Source: JAWLBW01 sp041687475
Lineage (GTDB): Bacteria; J088; JAWLBW01
DNA: 21,374 nt
Assembly (NCBI GenBank): GCA_041687475.1
Contig: JAWLBW010000039.1
Location: 1 to 21,374, forward strand
Direction: 5' to 3'
Under the pieces are notes generated by a model. The model saw nothing but the letters and a program-made list of their open reading frames with translations, did no database searches and was not told the origin of the DNA. Position numbers and translations under genes: made by a program. Every line of letters begins with the position of its first letter. The stretch's first letter is position 1. Shown here one piece after another: positions 13,441 to 20,862 of the stretch.

Positions 13441-14310
13441 CTAGGCCAGATATCGGGCGAGTTCGCGGTGACGGATACGAATACGGTACCCCTTGTTGAC
13501 CAGCCTTTCACCCAGCCGTTCAGTCACGTACACCGAACGGTGCTTGCCGCCGGTGCATCCGACGGCAACGGTCAGGTACGATTTGCCTTCCTTGGCATAA
13601 CGCGGCAGCAGGTCGTCGACGAAGTCGAAGAGCCGTCGTTCGAACTCGCCTACCACCGGCCTGTCTTCAAAGAAGTTTACCACGGGCAGGTCAAGTCCCG
13701 TAAAATCCTTCAGACCCGGATCGAAATGCGGGTTGGGCAGAAACCGCACGTCGAATACCAGGTCCGACGAAACCGGCACGCCGTAGCGGAAGCCGAAGCT
13801 CATGAGCGTAACCGTCAGTTCGGCCTCACGCGGACGATGATCAAACATCGTCTTTATCTCGTTGGCCAGCTCGTGAACGGTCATTTCCGAGGTGTCGATG
13901 ACCAGGTCCGACACGTCGCGAAAGGGTATCAGGGCATCGCGTTCAAGCGCAATGCCGTCGGTGACACCGGCGCGGGGCGCCAGCGGGTGAAGGCGCCGTG
14001 TTTCACTGAATCGCCGAATGAGCACCTCATCGCGGCAGTCGAGAAAAAGCACCTGTACGTCGAGGCGCGGGTCCTGCAGAACCGCGAGCGCCTTGGGCAC
14101 GTCGTTGAGAAAATGGCGCTCGCGTGCGTCCATGACCAGGGCCACCCGGTCGAGTTCGTTGGTGGGCTGGGTTATGAGGTCGACAAAGGCTTCGAGAAGC
14201 GGCGGGGGCAGGTTGTCGACGCAGAAATAGCCCAGATCTTCGAGTGCGTGTACCGCCGTGGTCTTTCCCCCTCCGGAAACCCCGGAAATGACGACAAGCC
14301 GCGTGCGCAT
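13441..14310 (-). CDS. rapZ: RNase adapter / nucleotide-binding protein RapZ
   Basis: The 289-residue product is RapZ (YvcJ/YhbJ family). The Walker A site GVSGGGKT is at residues 10-17, VQVLFLDCRDEVLIRRFSETRR is the Walker B region, and the C-terminal domain has GCTGGKHRSVYV (about 251-262). In E. coli RapZ binds glucosamine-6-phosphate and small RNAs to tune GlmS, linking amino-sugar supply to envelope synthesis; whether it does so here is inference. The ATG at 14310 overlaps the hprK stop as TGATG. A GTG one codon earlier (14313) is possible. The first Walker glycine-rich stretch has Gly-Lys-Thr instead of the common Gly-Lys-Ser, which is conservative. Confidence 0.95.
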   Translation of the reverse strand: MRTRLVVISGVSGGGKTTAVHALEDLGYFCVDNLPPPLLEAFVDLITQPTNELDRVALVMDARERHFLNDVPKALAVLQDPRLDVQVLFLDCRDEVLIRRFSETRRLHPLAPRAGVTDGIALERDALIPFRDVSDLVIDTSEMTVHELANEIKTMFDHRPREAELTVTLMSFGFRYGVPVSSDLVFDVRFLPNPHFDPGLKDFTGLDLPVVNFFEDRPVVGEFERRLFDFVDDLLPRYAKEGKSYLTVAVGCTGGKHRSVYVTERLGERLVNKGYRIRIRHRELARYLA

Positions 14311-15281
14311 CACTCGACCTCGCTGCCGAAGGTGCCGACGCCGTTGCCGGTCTGGGCAATCTGACGCGTCAACCGGCGCTGAAATTCAAGGGCCGAGTTA
14401 TGCCCCATGATTTTCAGCAGGTGATTGCGGGCCGCGACTTCGATGATGGTCGTCAGGTTACGGCCCGGTCGAACCGGCAGGCGGATCAGGGGAATCGGCA
14501 CGCCCAGCACCTCGTGCGAGGCCTCGTCGAAGCCCAGTCGATCGTACTCTTCTTCGTTCTTCCACTCGACGAGTTCAATGACGAGCTCGACCTTCTTCGT
14601 CTCGCGAATGGCCGCGATGCCGAAAAGATCCTTGACGTTGATGATGCCGAGCCCACGAATCTCCATGTGGTGCTTGATGAGCTCGAGACCGCTGCCGATG
14701 AGAGTGGCCGGCGGCTTCTTCTGAATTTCGACGATGTCGTCGGCTACCAGCCGGTAGCCGCGTACGACAAGGTCGAGGGCGCACTCACTCTTGCCGATAC
14801 CGCTCTTGCCCAGGAGAAGAATGCCGATGCCGAGCACGTCGACCAGCACGCCGTGCAGGCTCGTACGCTCGGCCAGCCGCTCTTCGAGAAAGGAGGTGAC
14901 TTTGTCGATGAAAATCGAACTGGTCAGTACCGAACGCAGCACGGGTATGCCGTGGCTGCCGGCGATGTCGAGCAGCTCGGTCGGCGCGGTCAGGCCCTTG
15001 GTGACAATCAGGCACGAAAGGCCATCGATGCAGAGGTTCTGCACCGCCCGTCGCCGGGCCGCCGATTCGAGGCCTTCGAGGTAGGTCAGCTCGGTTTCAC
15101 CGAGAATCTGCACCCTGCCCGGGTGCAGGTGATAGGTAAACCCGGCCAATGCAAGGCCGGGTTTCTGAATACGGGTCTCGGTGATGCGCCGATCGAGACC
15201 CTGGGCCCCGGTCAGCACTTCGAGAGCGAGTCCGTGCGACTCGCTGCGGGCAAGCAGCTCTTCGACGGTAAGTTCCTTCAT
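14310..15281 (-). CDS. hprK: HPr kinase/phosphorylase
   Basis: The 323-residue product is a full-length HprK. It has an N-terminal regulatory domain (1 to about 130) and a C-terminal kinase domain with the P-loop GKSGIGKS (158-165), EIRGLGIINVKDLFG, and the K3-loop region GVPIPLIRLPVRPGRN. It phosphorylates the regulatory Ser of HPr using ATP or pyrophosphate and also reverses it. Many proteobacterial HprK proteins are shorter, lacking the N-terminal domain (as in alphaproteobacteria); this one is not. It lies between ptsN and rapZ, 10 bases after the ptsN stop. Its HPr target in this window keeps the matching Ser. Confidence 0.95.
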   Translation of the reverse strand: MKELTVEELLARSESHGLALEVLTGAQGLDRRITETRIQKPGLALAGFTYHLHPGRVQILGETELTYLEGLESAARRRAVQNLCIDGLSCLIVTKGLTAPTELLDIAGSHGIPVLRSVLTSSIFIDKVTSFLEERLAERTSLHGVLVDVLGIGILLLGKSGIGKSECALDLVVRGYRLVADDIVEIQKKPPATLIGSGLELIKHHMEIRGLGIINVKDLFGIAAIRETKKVELVIELVEWKNEEEYDRLGFDEASHEVLGVPIPLIRLPVRPGRNLTTIIEVAARNHLLKIMGHNSALEFQRRLTRQIAQTGNGVGTFGSEVE

Positions 15282-15291
15282 CCGGTCACGG

Positions 15292-15756
15292 TCAGCCGAT
15301 CGACTCGTCCTCGCGGTGAATGATGTCTAGAATTTCGTCGGTCGAGGTGCCCTTCATCAGCCGTTCGCGGAACGAAGCATCCTTCAGCAGCCGCGAAATT
15401 CGCGCCAGTGCCTTCAGGTGCGTTCCCGGACTGTCTTCGGGCGCCAGCAGCAGGAAAAACAGGTGCACCGGCCGCTGGTCGATGGCGTCGTAGTTCACGC
15501 CCGCGCGGCTGCGTCCGAACCCCAGAATGATCTGGTCGAGACCGGCGATCTTTCCGTGGGGAATGGCAATGCCGTCGCCGACGCCGGTACTTCCCAGTTT
15601 TTCTCGTTCCAGCAGCGTCGTCAGCACCACGTTGCTCTGCAGCCCCTTGTGCGCCGATGCGACGGCTGCAGCAAGTTCTTCGAGCACTTCGCGCTTACCC
15701 GACGTAGAGAGCTCTGCCACGACCGCTTTCGGGTCGAGCATGTCGGCAATTTTCAT
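15292..15756 (-). CDS. ptsN: PTS IIA-like nitrogen regulatory protein PtsN (EIIA-Ntr)
   Basis: A 154-residue EIIA of the fructose/mannitol/Ntr type with phosphorylated His67 in DGIAIPHGK and the family segment VHLFFLLLAPEDSPGTHLKAL. It has no fused EIIB or EIIC, so it is regulatory: known PtsN proteins bind potassium transporters, kinases or metabolic enzymes depending on phosphorylation. It starts 29 bases after hpf with GGTGAGA near its ATG. It sits in the usual place after rpoN-hpf. Confidence 0.95.
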   Translation of the reverse strand: MKIADMLDPKAVVAELSTSGKREVLEELAAAVASAHKGLQSNVVLTTLLEREKLGSTGVGDGIAIPHGKIAGLDQIILGFGRSRAGVNYDAIDQRPVHLFFLLLAPEDSPGTHLKALARISRLLKDASFRERLMKGTSTDEILDIIHREDESIG

Positions 15757-15785
15757 ATGTTCTCACCCGTTGGGGGGTATGGGGC

Positions 15786-16073
15786 TCAGTGCTCTTTGAC
15801 CTTCTCCTTGTGCTTCTGAACCTGCCGCTCCATCTTGTCGACGGCCTTGTCGATGGCGGCATACATGTCCGAAGTGGTCTCATCGGCACTCAGGTGAACA
15901 CCGGCGGCGTGCAGGTCGAGCTCGCAGCGGTGCATGAACTTGTCGACCTCGAGAATCACATGCACTTCGACAGGCGGATGCAGGTACTTTTCGAGGCGCT
16001 TGACCTTGTCGGAAGCGTACTCGCGGAGTGAATCGGAGGGCTCAAGATGACGGAATGTAACCAATACCTGCAT
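15786..16073 (-). CDS. hpf: Ribosome hibernation promoting factor, short form
   Basis: A 95-residue HPF/RaiA-type protein beginning MQVLVTFRHLEPSDSLREYASDKVKRLEKYL, the conserved RNA-binding helix and strand. The acidic/basic C-terminal tail (DKMERQVQKHKEKVKEH) is typical. It lacks the dimerising C-terminal domain of long HPF, so it is the short form that binds idle ribosomes in stationary phase. ATG 16073 is chosen because AAAGGAG lies 7 bases before it and the conserved start fits; a longer in-frame start has no support and would lie inside rpoN. Confidence 0.92.
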   Translation of the reverse strand: MQVLVTFRHLEPSDSLREYASDKVKRLEKYLHPPVEVHVILEVDKFMHRCELDLHAAGVHLSADETTSDMYAAIDKAVDKMERQVQKHKEKVKEH

Positions 16074-16092
16074 ATGCGAACTCCTTTGTGAG

Positions 16093-17472
16093 CTATACGA
16101 GCTGCTTGCGTTTGTTCGAGGGCAGAATGCCCATGACTTCGCGGTACTTCGTGACCGTGCGCCGCGCAATGTTGATATTCGCCTTCTTCAACAATTCGAC
16201 CAGCGTCTGGTCGGAAAGGGGTTTCTGCGGATCTTCGCTCTGTACGAGACGGCGAATTTCAGCCTTGACGGCCTCGCTGGCCATGTCGGCCCCGCCGTCC
16301 TGCCGCTGAATACCCGGGTTGAAAAAGTACTTTAACTCAAAAATGCCCCGGGGGGTATGGACATATTTATTCGTCGTCACCCGGCCGACCGTTCCTTCGT
16401 GAAGGCCGACATCTTCGGCAACGTCTCTCAACACCAATGGTCGCAGATACTCGACCCCTTTTTCCAGAAATTCGCGCTGAAATCTGAATATACTCTCGGT
16501 AACCCGGTAAATCGTGCGCTGGCGCTGGTCGATGCTCTTGATAAGACCGGTGGCCGCGCTGAGTTTGTTCTGAATGAATTCCTTGGCATCGGCGGGCAGA
16601 TTCTTCTGCCGGGCCGCCGAGCGGTAGAGCTGGTTGATGCGCAGACGGGGCATGCCGCTGTCGTTGAGCGTGATGACGTAATCGCCATCGACCTTGTGAA
16701 TATAGATATCGGGGGTGATGTAGGCGGTTTCTTCGGTCGAAAACCGGCGCCCCGGCTTGGGCTCGAGTGCAAGTACCTTGCGAATCGCCTCGTTGGCGAC
16801 TTCTTCTTCGACGCCCAGACGCTTGGCTATGCGAACGTAATTGCGCGTCTCGAGCTCGTGCATGCATTCCTTGATGATGCGCACGGGCAAGGCATGCTCG
16901 CCATAGCGGTGGCCTGCCTGAATGAGCAGGCACTCCTTCAGGTCGCGTGCACCGACCCCTATGGGATCGAGCCCCTGCACCCGCTTGAGCACCCGTTCGT
17001 AAACCTCGGGCGACCCCCCCGCTTCGGCCGCTGCCTCGCCCGAATCGCCCTGCAGGTAACCGCTGTCGTCGAGGCTGCCGATGATAAACAGGGCCACGGC
17101 GCGCTCTTCGTCGGTCAGTTCAAGCATGCGCACCTGCCATTCGAGGTGCTCGTGCAACGAGTCGTCGCGGGCGACCGTCGACTCATACGACGGCATCTCG
17201 TTGCGATAGTTGTTGAAGTTGGTGAGTGTGCGCTCGACACCGCTGTCGAGGTAGTTTGCGAAGGCTTCGGCATCGATTTCGTCGCGCTCTTTCGCTTCCG
17301 GCTCGGGAGCCTGTTCTTCGATCTCGAGCAGCGGGTTTTCCTGAAGCTCCTGATCGATGAGTTCGACCAGTTCGATGGTGTTCATCTGCAGCATCTTCAC
17401 GGCCTGCTGCAGCTGCGGGGTCATTACCAGGTGTTGACCCTGCCGTAACTGTTGTTTCAGTTCAAGCGCCAT
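16093..17472 (-). CDS. rpoN: RNA polymerase sigma-54 factor
   Basis: The 459-residue product has the three-part sigma-54 layout: a Gln/Leu-rich activator-contact region (LKQQLRQGQHLVMTPQLQQAVKMLQM, residues 4-29), an acidic linker (about 52-70), the core-binding domain, a helix-turn-helix (VAEDVGLHEGTVGRVTTNKY), and the RpoN box ARRTVTKYRE (436-445). It directs RNA polymerase to -24/-12 promoters fired by ATP-dependent activators. It begins 6 bases after the lptB stop. I found no good -24/-12 promoter in the intergenic parts of this window. Confidence 0.97.
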   Translation of the reverse strand: MALELKQQLRQGQHLVMTPQLQQAVKMLQMNTIELVELIDQELQENPLLEIEEQAPEPEAKERDEIDAEAFANYLDSGVERTLTNFNNYRNEMPSYESTVARDDSLHEHLEWQVRMLELTDEERAVALFIIGSLDDSGYLQGDSGEAAAEAGGSPEVYERVLKRVQGLDPIGVGARDLKECLLIQAGHRYGEHALPVRIIKECMHELETRNYVRIAKRLGVEEEVANEAIRKVLALEPKPGRRFSTEETAYITPDIYIHKVDGDYVITLNDSGMPRLRINQLYRSAARQKNLPADAKEFIQNKLSAATGLIKSIDQRQRTIYRVTESIFRFQREFLEKGVEYLRPLVLRDVAEDVGLHEGTVGRVTTNKYVHTPRGIFELKYFFNPGIQRQDGGADMASEAVKAEIRRLVQSEDPQKPLSDQTLVELLKKANINIARRTVTKYREVMGILPSNKRKQLV

Positions 17473-17478
17473 CTTCTA

Positions 17479-18210
17479 TCAGTCCAGCCTGAAATTGGTG
17501 CCGAGGTAAACTTCGCGGGCTCGTTCACTGGCCGCAATGGTAGCCGGCGTACCCTCTTCCAGAACCGTACCCTGGTTCATTACATACGCTCTGTCGCACA
17601 CGCGCAACGTTTCACGCACATTATGATCGGAAATCAGAATACCGAGTCCCCGTGCGCGCAGGTTTTCAATGAGCGACTGAATGTCGGCAACGGCAATCGG
17701 ATCGATGCCGGCGAACGGTTCGTCAAGCAGCATGAAGGTCGGCGCCAGGGCCAGGCTGCGGCAGATTTCAAGACGCCGACGTTCGCCGCCCGAAAGACTG
17801 TAGGCCATGCTTTTACCGAGCCGGGCGATGTCGAACTCTTCAAGCAGCTCGTCGGTGCGTGCAATCTGTCGGCTGCGCGACAGATTCGAAGTTTCGAGCA
17901 CGGCAAGCACATTGTCGCGCACCGAGAGCTTGCGAAAGACGCTGGGTTCCTGCGGCAGGTAGCTGATGCCCATGCGGGCGCGCCGGTGCATGGGCACGTC
18001 GGTAATATCGGTGTCGTTCAGGCGAACCGTGCCGGCATCGGGGCGCTCGAGACCAACGGTCATATAGAAAGTCGTGGTCTTGCCGGCCCCGTTCGGACCG
18101 AGCAGGCCCACGATTTCGCCGCGCGATACGCGCAGACTCACGCCCGCAACCACCTTACGTGACCGGTAGCTTTTTTCGAGCCCGCTGCTCTGTAGGGTCG
18201 CCTGTTCCAT
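17479..18210 (-). CDS. lptB: LPS export ABC transporter ATPase LptB
   Basis: The 243-residue product is the ATPase of the LptB2FGC complex that pulls LPS from the inner membrane. Walker A GPNGAGKTTT (38-47), Q-loop Gln87, signature LSGGE (139-143), Walker B LLDEPFAGID (161-170) and switch His196 (SDHN) are all present and intact. ATG 18210 is chosen as it lies 4 bases after the lptA stop; the frame extends upstream but only inside lptA. LptF and LptG are not in this window. Confidence 0.95.
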   Translation of the reverse strand: MEQATLQSSGLEKSYRSRKVVAGVSLRVSRGEIVGLLGPNGAGKTTTFYMTVGLERPDAGTVRLNDTDITDVPMHRRARMGISYLPQEPSVFRKLSVRDNVLAVLETSNLSRSRQIARTDELLEEFDIARLGKSMAYSLSGGERRRLEICRSLALAPTFMLLDEPFAGIDPIAVADIQSLIENLRARGLGILISDHNVRETLRVCDRAYVMNQGTVLEEGTPATIAASERAREVYLGTNFRLD

Positions 18211-18214
18211 CAAC

Positions 18215-18718
18215 TCACTCGTTTCCCGTCTGCACGCGCATGCCCTGCGGGGTGAACACGCCCCGCGCACGGTCGACCAGCACCCGGTCTTCGTCGAGAT
18301 AGACCTTGATGACCTCGCCTCGAAGTTCGTCGCGGCCCTGCCACAGATGGGGCTCGCCCGTCAGCACGATGACCCGCGATCGATTTTCGAACAGGGCCTC
18401 GCGGGCCGTGGCTACCTTATCTGCCTGAGTAATGCGCACATTGCCCTCGGCAACGATACGCTCGACGTCCTTTCCTTCCTTGTCGTAGAAAGTCGTCAGT
18501 CGATCGGCGAAGATGATCACGTCGCGCTGGCGTGCCTGCACGTTACCCAGAAAGACGATGCGCCGCTCCTTGTTGTGCGCCTCGAGTCGATCGCTGCGAA
18601 TGTCGATCGGATCCTTCGACAATTCGCGGTTGGTCGGCATCGACTGCGTATGGCCGCGGGTGGGCGCGGCGCCGGCGGCAACCGCGGCAAGCAGGAGGCT
18701 GAGTACGATACGCTTCAC
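18215..18718 (-). CDS. lptA: LPS periplasmic bridge protein LptA
   Basis: The 167-residue product has a signal peptide (MKRIVLSLLLAAVAAGAAP, cleavage likely near residues 18-25) and one OstA/LptA beta-jellyroll domain: IDIRSDRLEAHNKERRIVFLGNV, then DKVATAREALFENRSRVIVLTGEP. It would polymerise in the periplasm to form the bridge carrying LPS to LptD. The start is GTG 18718 and overlaps the lptC stop as GTGA. Gene position between lptC and lptB supports the call where sequence alone is weak. Confidence 0.9.
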   Translation of the reverse strand: MKRIVLSLLLAAVAAGAAPTRGHTQSMPTNRELSKDPIDIRSDRLEAHNKERRIVFLGNVQARQRDVIIFADRLTTFYDKEGKDVERIVAEGNVRITQADKVATAREALFENRSRVIVLTGEPHLWQGRDELRGEVIKVYLDEDRVLVDRARGVFTPQGMRVQTGNE

Positions 18719-19257
18719 AGACGGAACCCTGAAATGCTGGCTCCGACATCACGCTTGACCGTGAAGGTGTCGGAGCGAAGATTGTATTCGATGCCCATGC
18801 CTTCGAGGCGAAGGCCACGTCCTTCGGCCGAAAACCGGCCGTCGGCGGTCACGGTCTCGAGCTCGTGCCGGTAGACCGCCGTGGTGGTGTTCATGACGTA
18901 GCCGTCGTCGTTGTCGATACGCACGCCGTCATACAGCGTAGCCGTTTCCGAAGACAACTCATAACGGGCGTGGCGGGCATGCACGTAGGTGGGCCTTCCG
19001 CTGTGATAAACGGTGGCGCCGAGGCGGTCGGCATTCGCGACGCCCGACAGCTGCGCATAGGTCGCGGTTACGGCGGTGGCCTCGAGGGCGAGCCCCTCGC
19101 GGTTGAACTCGCGGTAGTGGGGTCCCTCGACCGTGAACGTCGACGACGCCTGCGGCTTCGACGCCGCCAGCCTGGGCGGTTCCGTCGCAACCGAAAGCCA
19201 CCAGGCAAAGGCGGCCAACAATCCCGCCGTCATCAACCATGTGAAGATGGTTCGCAT
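18715..19257 (-). CDS. lptC: LPS export protein LptC
   Basis: The 180-residue product has a short N-terminal membrane anchor (MRTIFTWLMTAGLLAAFAWW) and then a periplasmic OstA-like domain (YVHARHARYELSSETATLYDGVRI and FSAEGRGLRLEGMGIEY). LptC sits on LptFG and passes LPS to LptA. The start at 19257 overlaps kdsC by 25 bases and has GGAG about 4 bases upstream. A second ATG at 19233 would make a tidy TGATG junction but lose the basic residue and part of the anchor. The sequence is divergent, as is usual for this family; the call leans partly on position. Confidence 0.87.
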   Translation of the reverse strand: MRTIFTWLMTAGLLAAFAWWLSVATEPPRLAASKPQASSTFTVEGPHYREFNREGLALEATAVTATYAQLSGVANADRLGATVYHSGRPTYVHARHARYELSSETATLYDGVRIDNDDGYVMNTTTAVYRHELETVTADGRFSAEGRGLRLEGMGIEYNLRSDTFTVKRDVGASISGFRL

Positions 19258-19781
19258 TCCTCTCCAAGTAAAGCCTTGATCATCGGCTCCATCAGCCCCT
19301 GCGCTTCGAGAATCATGTCGGCGACCTCGCGTACCGCGCCTCTTCCGCCGGCAGCGGTTGCCACGTAGTGCACGTGGTCCTTCACCGCCGCGTGGGCGTC
19401 GGCCGGGGCGGCGGCAAAGCCGACCCGCGACAGCACGGGCAGGTCAATGACGTCGTCGCCCATGAAACCGACTTCGCGCATCGAGAGACCCGTCTCGGCG
19501 ATTATGCGAGCCAGATCGGCCCGCTTGTCGCGACTGCCCTGCACGACGAATTCGAGGCCGAGCTCGCGGGCGCGCTGCGTCACCACCTGGCTCGACCGCC
19601 CGGTAATGACTCCCGTGCGAATGCCGCATCGCCGCAGGGCGGCCATGCCGTGGCCGTCGCGCACATCAAAGAACTTGAGTTCGTTTCCGTGGTTGTCGAG
19701 CACGATGCGGCCGTCGGTAAGAACGCCGTCGACGTCACAGAGCCATAATTTCACGGCGCGCAGCCGCTCGTTCAGTTCCAC
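19233..19781 (-). CDS. kdsC: 3-deoxy-D-manno-octulosonate 8-phosphate phosphatase KdsC
   Basis: A 182-residue HAD-superfamily phosphatase. Asp16 and Asp18 in CDVDGVLTDG are the nucleophile and acid/base, TGR (61-63) and Lys87 follow, and FMGDDVIDLPVL (107-118) gives the metal-binding Asp residues. It removes phosphate from KDO-8-phosphate to give KDO for LPS. The length fits the cap-less, tetrameric KdsC. The start is GTG 19781 with GGTGG upstream; no ATG start is available. It is the first gene after the promoter at 19820-19848. Confidence 0.93.
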   Translation of the reverse strand: MELNERLRAVKLWLCDVDGVLTDGRIVLDNHGNELKFFDVRDGHGMAALRRCGIRTGVITGRSSQVVTQRARELGLEFVVQGSRDKRADLARIIAETGLSMREVGFMGDDVIDLPVLSRVGFAAAPADAHAAVKDHVHYVATAAGGRGAVREVADMILEAQGLMEPMIKALLGEECEPSSHG

Positions 19782-19810
19782 CTGAAACCACCACGGTATG
19801 AAAAATGCAT

Positions 19811-19837
19811 GACCCCCACATTCTACCTGTGGGGGTC
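19811..19837. terminator. Perfect 10-bp hairpin between kdsD and kdsC, terminator or operator
   Basis: GACCCCCACA (19811-19820), loop TTCTACC, TGTGGGGGTC (19828-19837). Read on the minus strand it is followed after a few bases by ATTTTT, so it can act as an intrinsic terminator 48 bases after the kdsD stop. The loop also holds most of a -10 element (see 19820-19848), so a repressor or a folded strand here could also control that promoter. Confidence 0.65.
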
Positions 19838-19848
19838 TCTGGTTTCAA
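19820..19848 (-). promoter_or_regulatory. Sigma-70-type promoter for kdsC and downstream genes
   Basis: On the minus strand TTGAAA (19843-19848) and TAGAAT (19820-19825) are separated by exactly 17 bases, each one mismatch from consensus. Transcription would begin near 19813, giving a leader of about 30 bases to the kdsC GTG. It could drive kdsC-lptCAB-rpoN and the PTS genes independently of kdsA-kdsD. Confidence 0.65.
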
Positions 19849-19884
19849 AAGCGGTACACGCTCTATTCAGAAAGCGCCTGCGAC

Positions 19885-20862
19885 TCAGATGACACCCGCC
19901 TGCAACAGATCGTGCATGTGCAGAATGCCTCTGGGCAGCCCCCCTTCGTCGAGCACGAAAAGGCAGGTAATCTTGTGCGCTTCCATGAGGTTACGGGCTT
20001 CGACGGCCAGCGCGCCGGGGTGAATGGTTTTGGGCGTGCGGGTCATGACCTGGTCGACCGCGCTAGCGAGTACCTCGGCTCCCCGTTCGAGCCCGCGGCG
20101 AATGTCGCCGTCGGTGATGACGCCGAGCAGGCGCCCCTGCGCATCGACGACGCCGGCGGCGCCGAAACGCTTTCCCGTAATGACCCAGAGCGCTTCGGAC
20201 AGGGCAACCCCCGCTTCCACCAGCGGTAGCTCATCGCCCGTGTGCATGACGTCGCTGACCCGGGTCAACAGCCTGCGCCCCAGCGAGCCGCCCGGATGCA
20301 CGGCCGCAAAATCATCGGCCGTAAAACCGCGATATTCGAGCAGAGCCACCGCCACGGCATCGCCCATGGCAAGCAGGGCCGTGGTGCTCGCCGTGGGCGC
20401 CAGCCCCAGCGGACACGCCTCTTCCCGCACCGAAACGTCAATGTGAATGTCGGCGTGCTGGGCCAGCGAGCTGCCGGGGCTGCCGGTGAAGCCGATGGTG
20501 GCCACGCCGATGCGCTTGAGGGCCGGAATCAGGCGCACGACCTCTTCGGTCTCGCCGCTGTTCGACAGCAGGAGAACGACGTCGTCGCGGCCCACCACGC
20601 CCAGATCGCCGTGGCTGGCTTCGGCCGGATGCAGAAAAAACGAGGGCGTGCCCGTACTGGCGAGCGTGGCGGCCATTTTCTGGCCGATAAGGCCGCTCTT
20701 ACCCATGCCCGAAACCACGACCTTGCCGCTGCAGCGCGCCAGCAACTGCACCGCGGCTTCAAATGCGCCGTCGATACGGGCTTCGAGATCGGCCAGCGCC
20801 TGCCGTTCAATGGCCAGGGTACGCCGGGCGCTGGCGAGAAAATCGGTAACCCGCACGCTCAT
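19885..20862 (-). CDS. kdsD: D-arabinose 5-phosphate isomerase
   Basis: The 325-residue product is a KdsD/KpsF/GutQ-type isomerase: a SIS sugar-phosphate domain (SGMGKSGLIGQKMA, residues 51-64; EASHGDLG with His84; LLSNSGETEE), then two CBS domains from about residue 205 to the end (VITDGDIRRGL in the first). It converts ribulose-5-phosphate to arabinose-5-phosphate, the sugar that KdsA condenses with PEP. The start overlaps the kdsA stop as ATGA. Position within a KDO operon favours kdsD over the paralogues kpsF or gutQ. Confidence 0.94.
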   Translation of the reverse strand: MSVRVTDFLASARRTLAIERQALADLEARIDGAFEAAVQLLARCSGKVVVSGMGKSGLIGQKMAATLASTGTPSFFLHPAEASHGDLGVVGRDDVVLLLSNSGETEEVVRLIPALKRIGVATIGFTGSPGSSLAQHADIHIDVSVREEACPLGLAPTASTTALLAMGDAVAVALLEYRGFTADDFAAVHPGGSLGRRLLTRVSDVMHTGDELPLVEAGVALSEALWVITGKRFGAAGVVDAQGRLLGVITDGDIRRGLERGAEVLASAVDQVMTRTPKTIHPGALAVEARNLMEAHKITCLFVLDEGGLPRGILHMHDLLQAGVI

